A stretch of DNA of 64,000 bases from Dyella_A ginsengisoli (lineage in GTDB: Bacteria > Pseudomonadota > Gammaproteobacteria > Xanthomonadales > Rhodanobacteraceae), in the NCBI RefSeq assembly GCF_044904665.1, contig NZ_JADIKM010000003.1, positions 620,001 to 684,000 on the forward strand. The letters run 5' to 3'. Below, in pieces: positions 18,667 to 27,761 of this stretch. Below the pieces are notes generated by a model. The model ran no database searches and had not been told where the DNA came from. It was given only the letters and a program-made list of their open reading frames with translations. Every line of letters begins with the position of its first letter. The stretch's first letter is position 1. The position numbers and the translations under genes are program-made.

Positions 18667-20330
18667 GGAGTGTCCTTTGCGGTGCGGATGGCGAAGACGA
18701 ACACGGCGGGCCCGGTCGGCCGCGCGCCGGGATGCAGCACCAGCCCCTCGGCGGTGCTCTCCCAGCGCACCGGCGTGGGCGAACCTAGCAGGCGCACGTC
18801 CTGCACGTGGTCGCCGGGCGTGATGCTGCCGATGACGGCGGTGCCGTCATCGGGCCAGGCCAGTTCGATGGCGTACACCTTGTCGTCGTTGCGGGTGAAG
18901 CGGAAATCGGCGGCGGTGTAGGTGGTGGCCAGCTTTTCCTTGAAGGCGCCGGCGGCCGCTGCGGTGGGGCCCTCGCCGGACACGCGCCAGGGGTGACTGC
19001 CGTAGATCGCCGTGCCGTTGGTCGCCAGCCACTGGCCGATGTCCAGCAGCACGGCCTTTTCCTGCGGCACGATGCGGCCGTCCGGCTTGGGGCCGATGTC
19101 CAGCAGCAGGTTGCCGTTCTTGCTCACCACGTCGGCCAGCAACTGGACGATCGAGGTGGCCGAGCGATAGGTGTCGTGCTCCACGTAACCCCAGGAGCTG
19201 TTGCTGATGGTGGTATCGGTCTGCCATGGCACTGGCTGGATGGCGCCGAGCTGGCCGCGTTCCACGTCCTGCACGCCGCTGCCGCCGGGCATCGCGTGCA
19301 GCTTGTAGTTCAGCACCACGCCGCCGCGCCGCGCACCGCGGTTGTAGTAGTAGGCAGCGAACCTGGCCAGGGCGTCGCGGAATGCGGGATGGCCCACCCA
19401 CCAGTCGAGGTAGATCAGGTCGGGCTGGTAGTACGCCTCCAGTTCGGTGGTGCGCGCCAGCCAGTCATCGACATAGGTAGGCGAAATGTAGGTCCAATCC
19501 CGCCCGAGGTCCTGGTATCCACCCTGCATGAAGTGCGGTACCGCTGGGCCGTAGAGATCGGCGTATGCGGGGTCGTTCACGTCGGAGGCGAGTTCGCGGC
19601 CGTGATCGAAGAACCAGGAGTGCTCGGCGCGATGCGAGGAGAGGCCGAAGCGAAGGCCCTCGGCGCGCACGGCCCGCTCCAGCGCGGCCACCACGTCGCG
19701 TTTCGGCCCCATCTTCGCGGCGGTCCAGCGCGACAGCCGGGAGTCGTACATGGCGAAGCCGTCCGAATGCTCGGCCACCTCGACGACATAGCGCGCGCCG
19801 GCCTGCCTGAACAGCTTTGCCCAGGCTGCGGGATCCCAGTGCTGCGCCTGGAACCCGGCAATGAAATCCTTGTAGCCGTGCTGCGCGAGCGGACCGTAGG
19901 TGTCCACCTGGTGGGCGTGTTCGCGCGTCGTGTCGTCGTACATGTTGCGCGGGTACCACTCGTTCGCGAACGCCGGCACGGCATATACGCCCCAGTGGAT
20001 GAAGATGCCGAACTTCGCAGCACCGAACCAGGCCGGCACCCGGTAATGCGCGAGCGATATCCAGTCCGGGCGGAACGGACCGACCGCCTCCCCTTGCGCG
20101 ACCCTGGCCAGCAGCGCCCGTCGCTCAGGCACGTAGCGCGCGGTAGCACGCTGCCATGCTTGATCCATCTGCGCCGGGGTGAGTGCGCCGGCGGTCGGGG
20201 CGTCGGGACTGCCCGGCGGCGGCGCGGCCCATGCCGACAGACTGGTCAGGAGGCACGCGGCCAGCACGCATCCTATGAACGCGGCACGGCGAGGTTCGTG
20301 TGGGCAGATGGCATGTCGGAACAAGGGCAT
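18663..20330 (-). CDS. GH29 alpha-L-fucosidase
   Basis: This exported alpha-L-fucosidase of 555 residues would remove fucose from fucogalacto-xyloglucan side chains. The signal peptide core is AAFIGCVLAACLLTSLSAWA. Family features are WFGAAKFGIFIHWGVYAVPA, the EHSDGFAMYDS segment and the nucleophile Asp in PDLIYLDWWVG. The C-terminal beta-domain (about 450-555) is present. AGGAG lies 6 nt upstream of the ATG. The gene is the first of a two-gene unit with GH43 and lies 234 bp downstream of xylR. The operator-like motif (copy B) is in that gap. Xanthomonas xyloglucan loci usually carry a GH95 fucosidase; here GH29 seems to take that role (inference). Confidence 0.9.
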   Translation of the reverse strand: MPLFRHAICPHEPRRAAFIGCVLAACLLTSLSAWAAPPPGSPDAPTAGALTPAQMDQAWQRATARYVPERRALLARVAQGEAVGPFRPDWISLAHYRVPAWFGAAKFGIFIHWGVYAVPAFANEWYPRNMYDDTTREHAHQVDTYGPLAQHGYKDFIAGFQAQHWDPAAWAKLFRQAGARYVVEVAEHSDGFAMYDSRLSRWTAAKMGPKRDVVAALERAVRAEGLRFGLSSHRAEHSWFFDHGRELASDVNDPAYADLYGPAVPHFMQGGYQDLGRDWTYISPTYVDDWLARTTELEAYYQPDLIYLDWWVGHPAFRDALARFAAYYYNRGARRGGVVLNYKLHAMPGGSGVQDVERGQLGAIQPVPWQTDTTISNSSWGYVEHDTYRSATSIVQLLADVVSKNGNLLLDIGPKPDGRIVPQEKAVLLDIGQWLATNGTAIYGSHPWRVSGEGPTAAAAGAFKEKLATTYTAADFRFTRNDDKVYAIELAWPDDGTAVIGSITPGDHVQDVRLLGSPTPVRWESTAEGLVLHPGARPTGPAVFVFAIRTAKDTP

Positions 20331-20410
20331 GGGAGCTCCTGGCGAAATGGCCCCTGCACGCTAGCAGCAAGCCCGCGCCCGCATGGCGGCTTGTGCGCTT
20401 GCATACGAAT

Positions 20411-20444
20411 AAACGTTAGTGCCGGAGGGAGATTTCGCAATCGT
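20411..20444 (+). promoter_or_regulatory. Putative XylR-type operator, copy B (upstream of fucosidase)
   Basis: AAACGTTAG is followed after 11 nt by GATTTCGCAATCGT. The first block is identical to copy A and the second differs at one base, with the same spacing. It lies 80 bp upstream of the GH29 start, in reverse orientation relative to that gene. With copy A it makes a 23-base match in two blocks, far beyond what composition would give by chance. Confidence 0.55.
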
Positions 20445-20563
20445 CGCCACGACCACGAAGGCTCGATTGGTAGGGCAAGGAGAGTCGCATCGAACACGAC
20501 AATGCATGTGATGGACTGTGTGGCTAACGATCCGCACCGCCCCGCTACCGTGATGCTGCCTCG

Positions 20564-21790
20564 CTACAGCGTCGCGCGCTTCGGCGCGGCCAGCGGTTCC
20601 GCGACGCCGGGAACGTCTTCGCCGGCCTGTACTGCTTCGGCAAACTGGCGCGGCGTACAACCGAGCTCGCGGCGGAACACCGCGTACATGTACTGGAGCG
20701 AGGTGAAGCCGCTGCGCACGGCCACGTCGGCCAGCGGCACGGTGGCATCGGCGAGCATCTGCTGCGCGGTCTGCAGCTTGTGCTGCAGGATCGCCTGGTG
20801 GACGGTCAACTTGAGCTCGCGCTTGAAATGCTCCTCCAGCAGGGTGCGCGATACACCGACGTAATCGGCGACCTGGTCCGTCTTGATGCCCAGGCACGCG
20901 TACTGGCGGATGTGGTGCAGCGCGCGCATGACGTGCGGATTGTTCATCGGCACGTGCCGGCTGCTGGCCTGCACATTGATGCCCTTGGGTGGCACGATGA
21001 TCCGTTGCTGGGTGGGGCGCCCGCCGTGCAGCATCTGATGCAGCAGACGCGCTGCGGTGTGTCCCATTTCCTCGGCGCCCTGGATCACCGAAGTCAGCGG
21101 GATGCGGCTGAGCAGTTGCGCCATCGGGTCGTTGTCGATACCGACCACCGCGATCTCGGCCGGCACCGGGACGTCGGCCACGATGCAGGCCTGCAGCAGG
21201 TGGCGCGCGCGTGCATCGGTGACCGCGATGATGCCGATGGGCTTGGGCAATGCTCGGACCCAGTCTGCGATCGCTTCCTGGGCGACGCCCCAGCCGCCCG
21301 CGCTGGTGGGTGAGCCGCGAAACACCAGGCCTTCAAGATGATCCGCGCGGGTCATGCCGAGGAATGCCTGTTCGCGCTCCATCGCCCAGCGGTTGCCCGG
21401 CGTGGGTGGCAGGCCGTAGAAGGCGAAGCGCTGCAGGCCCTGATCGATCAGATGGTCGTACGCCAGCCGCACGAGCCTGGCGTTGTCCGTGGCCACGTAG
21501 GGAATCCCCGCCGGGTAGTTCGCAGGATCGGCATAAGAGCCACCCACCGCGACCACGGGCAACGGCATGCCGCAGAGCGTCTCGCCGACTACCGGATCGT
21601 CGAAGTCGGCGATGATGCCATCGCCGCGCCAGTGGTGGATGCCAACGGTGCGACTGCGGAAATCCTCCTCCATGAAGAGGTCCCACTCGACTCGCGTGGA
21701 CGTCAGGTACTGCCCTATGCCGGTGAGCACATGGCGGTCGTAGACCTTGTTCGCATTGAACAGCAGTGCGATGCGGTGGGGTGATGGCAT
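20564..21790 (-). CDS. xylR: XylR-type xylose-responsive regulator (LacI-like sensor + AraC HTH)
   Basis: This 408-residue transcription factor has the architecture of E. coli XylR. Residues about 5-275 form a periplasmic-binding-protein-like sensor (starting HRIALLFNANKVYDRHVL; later EIAVVGIDNDPMAQLLS). The C-terminal AraC/XylS helix-turn-helix pair is at about 300-395 (ADYVGVSRTLLEEHFKREL, then VAVRSGFTSLQYMYAVFRRELG). The frame is open 226 codons further upstream, but the ATG at 21790 matches family length and start; no strong Shine-Dalgarno is visible. It is divergent from xylB and upstream of the fucosidase, and probably activates the locus in response to xylose. Confidence 0.88.
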   Translation of the reverse strand: MPSPHRIALLFNANKVYDRHVLTGIGQYLTSTRVEWDLFMEEDFRSRTVGIHHWRGDGIIADFDDPVVGETLCGMPLPVVAVGGSYADPANYPAGIPYVATDNARLVRLAYDHLIDQGLQRFAFYGLPPTPGNRWAMEREQAFLGMTRADHLEGLVFRGSPTSAGGWGVAQEAIADWVRALPKPIGIIAVTDARARHLLQACIVADVPVPAEIAVVGIDNDPMAQLLSRIPLTSVIQGAEEMGHTAARLLHQMLHGGRPTQQRIIVPPKGINVQASSRHVPMNNPHVMRALHHIRQYACLGIKTDQVADYVGVSRTLLEEHFKRELKLTVHQAILQHKLQTAQQMLADATVPLADVAVRSGFTSLQYMYAVFRRELGCTPRQFAEAVQAGEDVPGVAEPLAAPKRATL

Positions 21791-22117
21791 GCGATACCAC
21801 GATCTGCCGTGACGGCATCTACTCGATGGTGTCGACCATACCTGTTGGGAAGTGGCGGCACATGCGGCGTTGCCGCACGGAAAATGACGTGCCGCAATGA
21901 CGGATTTCGCAATTGCAGCGCTGGTGTACGGGCAGCAGCATCGAACCGGTGACGGGGCTGCGCGCCAGGCCTGGAAGGCGTCGGCAAGTGCCAGCCGACC
22001 ACCGGCGCGACCGCCGCCGGTCTGTATCCGGACGCATGAAAGGGTGGGTGTCTTGAAGGTTCCGAAGATGAGTGCGGTACCGATGGGAAGCGCAGGCGCC
22101 CAAAGGCGGACAGCGGC
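21791..22117. promoter_or_regulatory. Divergent promoter region between xylR and xylB
   Basis: This 327-bp gap must contain promoters for both genes. GATTTCGCAATTGC at 21903-21916 matches the second block of the putative operator; the upstream block is degenerate here (AATGACGTG at 21883-21891). CGCAAT is repeated 15 nt apart (21893 and 21908). A short frame (GTG at 22043) ends in ATGA overlapping the xylB start and could be a coupled leader, but nothing else supports it. Confidence 0.55.
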
Positions 22118-23617
22118 ATGAGCCTCGTCGCCGGCCTGGACATCGGTACCCAGAGCGTCAAGCTGCTCGTTCACGATACCGATCGTCGCCGCACGCTCGC
22201 GATTCGCGGGCGGCCGCTGGCGTTGGTCGAGGGTGCTGACGGCAGCCGCGAGCAGCTCCCGGAATGGTGGATCGCCGCAACGGCGCAATGTTTCGCCGAT
22301 CTCGATGCCGGGCTGCGTGCCCGCATCAGGGCCATCGGGGTTTCCGGCCAGCAGCATGGATTCGTTCCGCTGGACGCGGCGGGCGGGGTGCTCGCTCCGG
22401 CGAAACTGTGGTGCGATACCAGCAGCTGGCGCGAGTGCGGCGAGATCATGGCCGCTGCAGGCGGCCACCGGCGGTGCATTGCGCTAGCGGGCAATCCCAT
22501 CCTGGCCGGCTACACCGCGTCGAAGCTGCCTTGGACACGCAAGCACCGCCCCGACGTCTACCGCCGGCTGGCCAGCATCCTGCTGCCGCACGACTACATC
22601 AACTTCTGGCTCACCGGCGAACGCTGGATGGAATGCGGCGACGCCTCCGGCACGGGCTGGTTGGATGTGCGCACGCGACGCTGGTCCAGCGCGATGCTCG
22701 CGGCCACCGACGCGGACCGTGACCTGTCGGCCTGCCTGCCGCCGCTGGTCGATGAGCATTTCAGCGCGCCGATCGCGCCGGCCACCGCCGACGCGTTGGG
22801 CCTGTCGCGCGAGGTACGCGTGTCGGCCGGCGGTGGCGACAACATGATGGCGGCGATCGGCACCGGCAACGTGGCGCCCGGCATCCTCAGCGTAAGCCTG
22901 GGCACCTCGGGCACGTTGTTCGCCAGCACGGAACGTCCATTGGTCGACGATGACGGCTTGTGGGCGGCGTTCTGCTCGTCCACCGGCGGTGGCCTGCCGC
23001 TGATCTGCACGATGAACTGCACGGTGGCCACCGGCGGCGTCGCCGAAGCCTTCGGCCTCGAGGCGGGGGAGGGCGACCAGTTGATCGAAGGTACGGCGCC
23101 CGGCGCCGATGGCCTGCTGATGCTGCCGTTCTTCAACGGCGAACGCACGCCCGACCTGCCTTCGGCGCGCGCCAGCATGCACGGCATGAGCCCGGGCAAC
23201 TTCACCCGCGCCCATGTCTATCGCGCGGCAATGGAAGGCGCGACCTACGCGCTGCGCCATGGTTTGGACGCCCTGTGCCGCGCTGGCCTGGCATTCCAGA
23301 CGATCCGGCTGACCGGTGGCGGGGCGAACAGTGCGCCGTGGCGACAGGTGGTGGCCGACGTGTTCGGCCTGCCGGTGGAGATGCCTGCACAGATCGAGGG
23401 TGCTGCCTTCGGCGCGGCTTTGCAGGCCCTGTGGGCATGGCGACATCACGCCGGCGACACCTCGGGCATCGAGGAGATCGCACGCGAACACGTGGCGCTG
23501 GACGAGGCACGGGCCGCACGGCCGGACGCCGGTCGCGTGCAGTCGTATCGCGAGCCCTACCAGCAGTTTCTCGAACAACTGACCGTTCTGCAGCAGGCCC
23601 ACGCGGTCTCGGGCTGA
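22118..23617 (+). CDS. xylB: Xylulokinase
   Basis: This FGGY-family kinase phosphorylates D-xylulose to xylulose 5-phosphate and has 499 residues, the usual length. The N-terminal phosphate loop is LDIGTQSVKLLVHD. The substrate region is ISGQQHG-like (VSGQQHGFVPLD). The catalytic Asp sits in AGGGDNMMAAIGTG, and the second domain shows SVSLGTSGTLFAS and LTGGGANSAPWRQVVADVFG. GGCGGA precedes the ATG. It is the first gene of a plus-strand xylB-xylA-symporter unit and is divergent from xylR. xylA follows after 39 bp. Confidence 0.94.
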   Translation: MSLVAGLDIGTQSVKLLVHDTDRRRTLAIRGRPLALVEGADGSREQLPEWWIAATAQCFADLDAGLRARIRAIGVSGQQHGFVPLDAAGGVLAPAKLWCDTSSWRECGEIMAAAGGHRRCIALAGNPILAGYTASKLPWTRKHRPDVYRRLASILLPHDYINFWLTGERWMECGDASGTGWLDVRTRRWSSAMLAATDADRDLSACLPPLVDEHFSAPIAPATADALGLSREVRVSAGGGDNMMAAIGTGNVAPGILSVSLGTSGTLFASTERPLVDDDGLWAAFCSSTGGGLPLICTMNCTVATGGVAEAFGLEAGEGDQLIEGTAPGADGLLMLPFFNGERTPDLPSARASMHGMSPGNFTRAHVYRAAMEGATYALRHGLDALCRAGLAFQTIRLTGGGANSAPWRQVVADVFGLPVEMPAQIEGAAFGAALQALWAWRHHAGDTSGIEEIAREHVALDEARAARPDAGRVQSYREPYQQFLEQLTVLQQAHAVSG

Positions 23618-23656
23618 TCCGTTTCAAGCAACGCACATGCACAGGAATCGCACCCC

Positions 23657-24997
23657 ATGAACACTCCCTTCGTCGGCAAGCGCGAATACTTCGGCGGCAT
23701 CGGCCGCATTCCCTACGAGGGCGTCGCCTCCGACAACCCGCTGGCGTTCAAGCACTACGACGCGGACCGCAAGATCGGCGACAAGACCATGGCCGAGCAC
23801 CTGCGGTTCGCGGTGTGCTACTGGCATACCTTCTGCAACGCCGGACACGATCCGTTCGGCCCCGGCACCCGTGTGTTTCCGTGGGACGCGGACGGTGCGC
23901 CACTGGCGCGTGCCGAGGCGAAGATGGACGCGGCGTTCGAGTTCTTCACCAAGCTGGGCGTGCCGTACTACTGCTTCCACGACATCGACATGGCGCCCGA
24001 CGCCGATGATGTCGGCGAGTACGAAAAGAACCTCAAACACATGGTGGCGCTGGCCAAGGAGCGCCAGCAGGCCACTGGCATGAAGCTGCTGTGGGGCACG
24101 GCCAACCTGTTCAGCCACCCGCGCTACATGAACGGCGCGGCCACCAATCCGGACTTCGACGTGGTCGCCCGCGCCGGCGTGCAGATCAAGGCCGCGCTGG
24201 AGGCCACGGTCGAGCTGGGCGGCGCCAACTATGTGTTCTGGGGTGGGCGCGAAGGCTATGCCTCACTGCACAACACCCAGATGAAACGCGAGCTGGACCA
24301 TTTCGCGCGCTTCCTGACGATGGCACGCGACTACGGCCGCAGCATCGGCTTCAAGGGCAACTTCCTGATCGAGCCCAAGCCGATGGAGCCGATGAAGCAC
24401 CAGTACGACTTCGATTCGTCGACGGTGGCGGGCTTCCTGAAGGCGCACGGCCTGGAGCGGGACTTCAAGCTCAACATCGAGGCGAACCACGCCACGCTGG
24501 CGGGCCATACCTTTGAGCACGACCTGCAGGTGGCCTCCGACCATGGCCTGCTCGGCAGCATCGACGCCAACCGCGGTAACGCCCAGAACGGCTGGGATAC
24601 CGATCAATTTCCCAGCGACCTGTACGACACGGTGGGGGCCATGCTGGTGGTGCTGCGCCAGGGCGGGTTGGCCCCGGGCGGTCTCAATTTCGATGCCAAG
24701 GTGCGGCGCGAGTCGACCGATGCAGAAGACCTCTTCATGGCCCACATCGGCGGTATGGACGCCTTTGCGCGAGGCCTTGAGGTGGCGCACGCAATGCTCA
24801 CGCAGTCGCCGCTGGAGCAATGGCGCGCCGAACGCTATGCCAGCTTCGACGCCGGCAACGGTCGCGCCTTTGCCGATGGCAAGTTGAGCATGGATGATCT
24901 GCGTTCGCATGCAATTGCCCGCGGCGAGCCCGCGCAGCGCAGCGGCAAGCAGGAGCGCTACGAGAACCTCGTCAACCAGTACCTGGTGCGGGTGTAG
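23657..24997 (+). CDS. xylA: Xylose isomerase
   Basis: This cytoplasmic isomerase converts D-xylose to D-xylulose and has 446 residues, a class II length. Metal- and substrate-binding segments are intact: FCFHD-type YYCFHDIDMAPD, NYVFWGGREGY, IEPKPMEP, the EANHATLAGHTFEHDLQ histidine region and DANRGNAQNGWDTDQFP. AGGAA lies about 10 nt before the ATG. Lying between xylB and a sugar symporter, it completes the xylose pathway for the sugar released by GH31 and GH43. Confidence 0.96.
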   Translation: MNTPFVGKREYFGGIGRIPYEGVASDNPLAFKHYDADRKIGDKTMAEHLRFAVCYWHTFCNAGHDPFGPGTRVFPWDADGAPLARAEAKMDAAFEFFTKLGVPYYCFHDIDMAPDADDVGEYEKNLKHMVALAKERQQATGMKLLWGTANLFSHPRYMNGAATNPDFDVVARAGVQIKAALEATVELGGANYVFWGGREGYASLHNTQMKRELDHFARFLTMARDYGRSIGFKGNFLIEPKPMEPMKHQYDFDSSTVAGFLKAHGLERDFKLNIEANHATLAGHTFEHDLQVASDHGLLGSIDANRGNAQNGWDTDQFPSDLYDTVGAMLVVLRQGGLAPGGLNFDAKVRRESTDAEDLFMAHIGGMDAFARGLEVAHAMLTQSPLEQWRAERYASFDAGNGRAFADGKLSMDDLRSHAIARGEPAQRSGKQERYENLVNQYLVRV

Positions 24998-25040
24998 GCC
25001 ATTCGGCGTTGCAACAGGACAGGCGAGGGGAGATCCGATC

Positions 25041-26474
25041 GTGGACATGCACAGCGCGACATTCGATACCAGCGGTTCGATCGAGCAGGCGGAAAACACG
25101 CGACTGATCGTGCAGATCAGTTGCGTCGCCACCCTGGGTGGTTTCCTGTTCGGCTTCGACAGCGGCGTGATCAACGGCACGGTGGACGGGCTCAAGCAGG
25201 CCTTCCACTCGACCGCGGCCGGCATCGGCTTCGAGGTGGCCTCGATGCTGCTCGGCTGCGCCATCGGCGCGTTCTTCGCCGGGCGCGCCGCCGACTACCA
25301 GGGACGGCGCACGGTGCTGATTGCCGCGGCGATCTTGTTCCTGCTGTCGGCATTGGGGGCCGGCGCCGCGCCCGGCGTGGTGTTCTTCGTGGCGGCGCGT
25401 CTGGCCGGTGGTTTCGCGGTGGGCGCTGCCAGCGTGATCGCGCCGGCATACATCGCGGAGGTGGCCCCGGCACGCTATCGCGGGCGCCTGGCCACCATGC
25501 AGCAGGTGGCGATCATCAGCGGCCTGTTCTGCGCCTTTCTCAGCAACTACCTGCTGGCCAGGGCGGCGGGCGCGTCCACCGAAGCGCTGTGGCTGGGCCT
25601 GGACGCGTGGCGCTGGATGTTCTGGATGCAGGTGCTGCCCTCAACCCTGTTCCTGGTTTCGCTGACCTTCATTCCGGAGAGCCCCCGCTTCCTGGTGATG
25701 CGCAAGCGCGAGGCGGAGGCTCAGGCGGTGCTGGTGCGGCTGTACGGCGAGGACATCGCGCGCACGAAGCTCGCCGATATCGGCGGCTCGCTGGCGCAGG
25801 ATCGCCATCGTCCCAAGCTTTCCGACCTGATCGACAAGACCACCCGGCGCATGCACCCGATCGTGTGGGTCGGCATCGGGTTGGCGGTGCTGCAGCAACT
25901 GGTGGGCATCAACGTGGTGTTCTACTACGGCGCCGTGCTGTGGCAGGCGGTGGGCTTTTCCGAGAGCGACGCCCTGTTGATCAACGTGGTGTCCGGTGCA
26001 TTGAGCATCGCCGCCTGCCTGGTGACCGTGGGCCTGGTGGACCGCATCGGCCGCAAGCCGCTGCTGTGGATCGGCTCGCTGGGCATGACGGTCTCGCTGG
26101 CGCTGGTGGTGTGGGCGTTCGCGCAGGCGCACATCGATGCGGCGGGCAAGCTGGCGTTGCCGCCGCCGATGGGCACGCTGGCGCTGGTGGCGGCCAATGT
26201 CTACGTCGTGTTCTTCAACATGTCGTGGGGCCCGGTGATGTGGGTGATGCTGGGCGAGATGTTCCCGAACCAGATCCGCGGCTCCAGCCTGGCTGTGTCC
26301 GGTGCCGCGCAATGGATCGCCAACTTCGCCATCACCATCAGCTTCCCGTTGCTGCTGGCCGGTATCGGGCTGGCGCCCACCTATGCCATCTACGCGGTGG
26401 CCGCAGCGTTGTCGACGGTGTTCGTGCTCCGCTGGGTCAGGGAGACGCGGGGCAGGGAGCTGGAACAGATGTGA
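25041..26474 (+). CDS. Sugar porter MFS transporter (xylose/H+ symporter type)
   Basis: This 12-helix sugar porter of the XylE/GalP family has 477 residues. Family motifs are GGFLFGFDSGVINGT in helix 1, GRAADYQGRRTVL after helix 2, the PESPRFLV motif after helix 6, QQLVGINVVFYYG in helix 7 and VDRIGRKPLLWIG. GTG at 25041 is preferred because GGGGAGA lies 7 nt upstream; an in-frame ATG at 25047 is the alternative. It follows xylA by 43 bp. The most likely job is bringing xylose (or another monosaccharide set free in the periplasm) into the cytoplasm; the exact sugar is inferred. Confidence 0.88.
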   Translation: MDMHSATFDTSGSIEQAENTRLIVQISCVATLGGFLFGFDSGVINGTVDGLKQAFHSTAAGIGFEVASMLLGCAIGAFFAGRAADYQGRRTVLIAAAILFLLSALGAGAAPGVVFFVAARLAGGFAVGAASVIAPAYIAEVAPARYRGRLATMQQVAIISGLFCAFLSNYLLARAAGASTEALWLGLDAWRWMFWMQVLPSTLFLVSLTFIPESPRFLVMRKREAEAQAVLVRLYGEDIARTKLADIGGSLAQDRHRPKLSDLIDKTTRRMHPIVWVGIGLAVLQQLVGINVVFYYGAVLWQAVGFSESDALLINVVSGALSIAACLVTVGLVDRIGRKPLLWIGSLGMTVSLALVVWAFAQAHIDAAGKLALPPPMGTLALVAANVYVVFFNMSWGPVMWVMLGEMFPNQIRGSSLAVSGAAQWIANFAITISFPLLLAGIGLAPTYAIYAVAAALSTVFVLRWVRETRGRELEQM

Positions 26475-26791
26475 ATGGAGGCAAGCACGAGCCGACGGGG
26501 CAGGGCCCGCACCTCGTCGCATGCTGCCTCACCGTCAGTGGGACCAAGGCCAGTCGTCGAAGCCGCGAAGGGGGAGGCTGCCGCCAAGCCCGGTCGGGGC
26601 ATCGACGGCCCGGCTTCCTGGACCCGGATGTATCAGGGCAGTCGGCCGGATCCGGTGAGGGGCCGAACAGAACAACGAACTGCGCCTGACTCCCTCGCAG
26701 CAATCAGCAAGGCGTAACCGGACCCGTGGCGCCGTCGGTTCAATGGTTGGGGCCCCGGCAGTTGCTTTCCGTATCGTCTGGAGAGGATGAC
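26475..26791. other. Intergenic stretch after the sugar transporter
   Basis: This 317-bp gap holds no gene or RNA that I can support and no convincing terminator hairpin. It marks the change from the xyloglucan locus to the accessory block. Only the GAGAGGA site of the next small gene (26781-26787) is notable. Confidence 0.5.
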
Positions 26792-27091
26792 TTGAACTAT
26801 GTCGTGCTCCTGATGGGAGAGAATTTCCTCGTGGCCGGACAGTCCGAATTGCAGGGCTTCTTCATCACCAAGAGGATTGAGGCCTTTAGTGAGGAAATAG
26901 CCGCGGCACAGGCCGTAGCAGCGGTCAGGAACGACCCTCAATTCTCTCAGGCACCTTCCGTTGAGCCCACCGTAACGGTCAAAGCCGTTCGCCAACTCCT
27001 AGAATCAAACCATACGAGAGAAGCGAAATATTTCTTCTTCCCAATGGAGACCTCACGGCACGAGCGAGTCCGACGCCCACGCTTTGAGTAG
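26792..27091 (+). CDS. Small hypothetical protein, 3' end altered by IS insertion
   Basis: This protein of about 99 residues is not assigned to a family. It looks real: GAGAGGA lies 4-5 nt before a TTG at 26792 and the composition is balanced, with LNYVVLLMGENF, GFFITKRIEAF and a C-terminal VKAVRQLLESNHTREAKYFFFP. The frame is open 22 codons further upstream (ATG at 26726) and an ATG at 26813 is another option. The last two codons and stop (TTT GAG TAG) lie at the outer end of an IS remnant, so the original C-terminus may have been lost. There are no signal peptide or membrane segments. Confidence 0.5.
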   Translation: MNYVVLLMGENFLVAGQSELQGFFITKRIEAFSEEIAAAQAVAAVRNDPQFSQAPSVEPTVTVKAVRQLLESNHTREAKYFFFPMETSRHERVRRPRFE

Positions 27092-27670
27092 CGGAACGGT
27101 TTAGAGTCCGGGTTCACTTTAACTGCTTCGCATAGGCGGCGGGCCTCAGCCCGCCCTTCTTCGGTTGCTCCTCGTTGTATTCCCGCCGCCAGCGTTTGAT
27201 CTCGGCGCGTGCAGCAGGCTGGGAAACCAATGCTCGTTGAGGCATTCGTCGCGCAGGTGGCCATTGAACGATTCGATGTAAGCGTTCTGGTTTGGCTTGC
27301 ACGGTTCGATCAGACGCAGTTGCACGCCGCGCTCGTGGGCCCAGGGCACCATCGCCGTGCCGCAGAACTCCTGCCGTTGTCGCTGCGAATCACCTTTGGC
27401 AGGCCGCGACTGAGTGCCAGGCGGTCCATCACTCGGGTCACACCCTTATCGGGGATGGCCCGCTCGACCTCGACTGGCCACCGCCTCGTGGGTGGCGTCA
27501 TCTACGACTGTCAGGCACTCGAGCACGCGGCCCTTGCGGCACAGCTCTTTCACCGGCATGCCGGCTTCCGCCTCACGCAGGAAGCCGATGATCTGTTCTT
27601 CGGAAAGCGCTTCTTCATGTCCAATCTCTTTCAGGTGAGGGATTGAACTACAAACCGCGGTGCTACCCAC
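27085..27670 (-). mobile_element. IS3-type element, internally deleted copy 1
   Basis: The ends match those of the second copy at 36.7-37.3 kb: TGAGTAGCGGAACGGTTTAG on the left, and on the right a sequence whose inward reading contains GGTTTGTAGTTCAATCCC. The two ends pair as imperfect inverted repeats around GGTTTGGAGT. The inside is about 590 bp instead of the roughly 1.2 kb of a full element. No target duplication is visible. Boundaries are good to a few bases on the left and about 5 on the right. Confidence 0.7.
27114..27618 (-). pseudogene. Broken IS3-family transposase (OrfA-OrfB remnant)
   Basis: The first part codes for an OrfA start (SEEQIIGFLREAEAGMPVKELCRK) whose first codons are shifted by a missing T. 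It then jumps into OrfB at RVLECLTVVDDATHEAV, showing an internal deletion of most of OrfA and the start of OrfB. Further fragments VMDRLALSRGLPKVIRSDNG, GVQLRLIEPCKPNQNAYIES and a terminal RPAAYAKQLK lie in different frames. It cannot make a working transposase. Confidence 0.8.
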
Positions 27671-27761
27671 AAAACAGGGGGACGTCGGTGGAGCCGACTG
27701 CGAATGCGATAAGCGTTCGAGTCGAGACTTCGTGCCACTCAAACCTGACTCGTCGCCACAG

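Noticed and set aside
21897..22121. 74-codon frame ending in an ATGA overlap with xylB
   Set aside because: It spans the putative operator, has no good start signal and no recognisable content; a shorter GTG-started leader (22043) cannot be excluded but is not supported.
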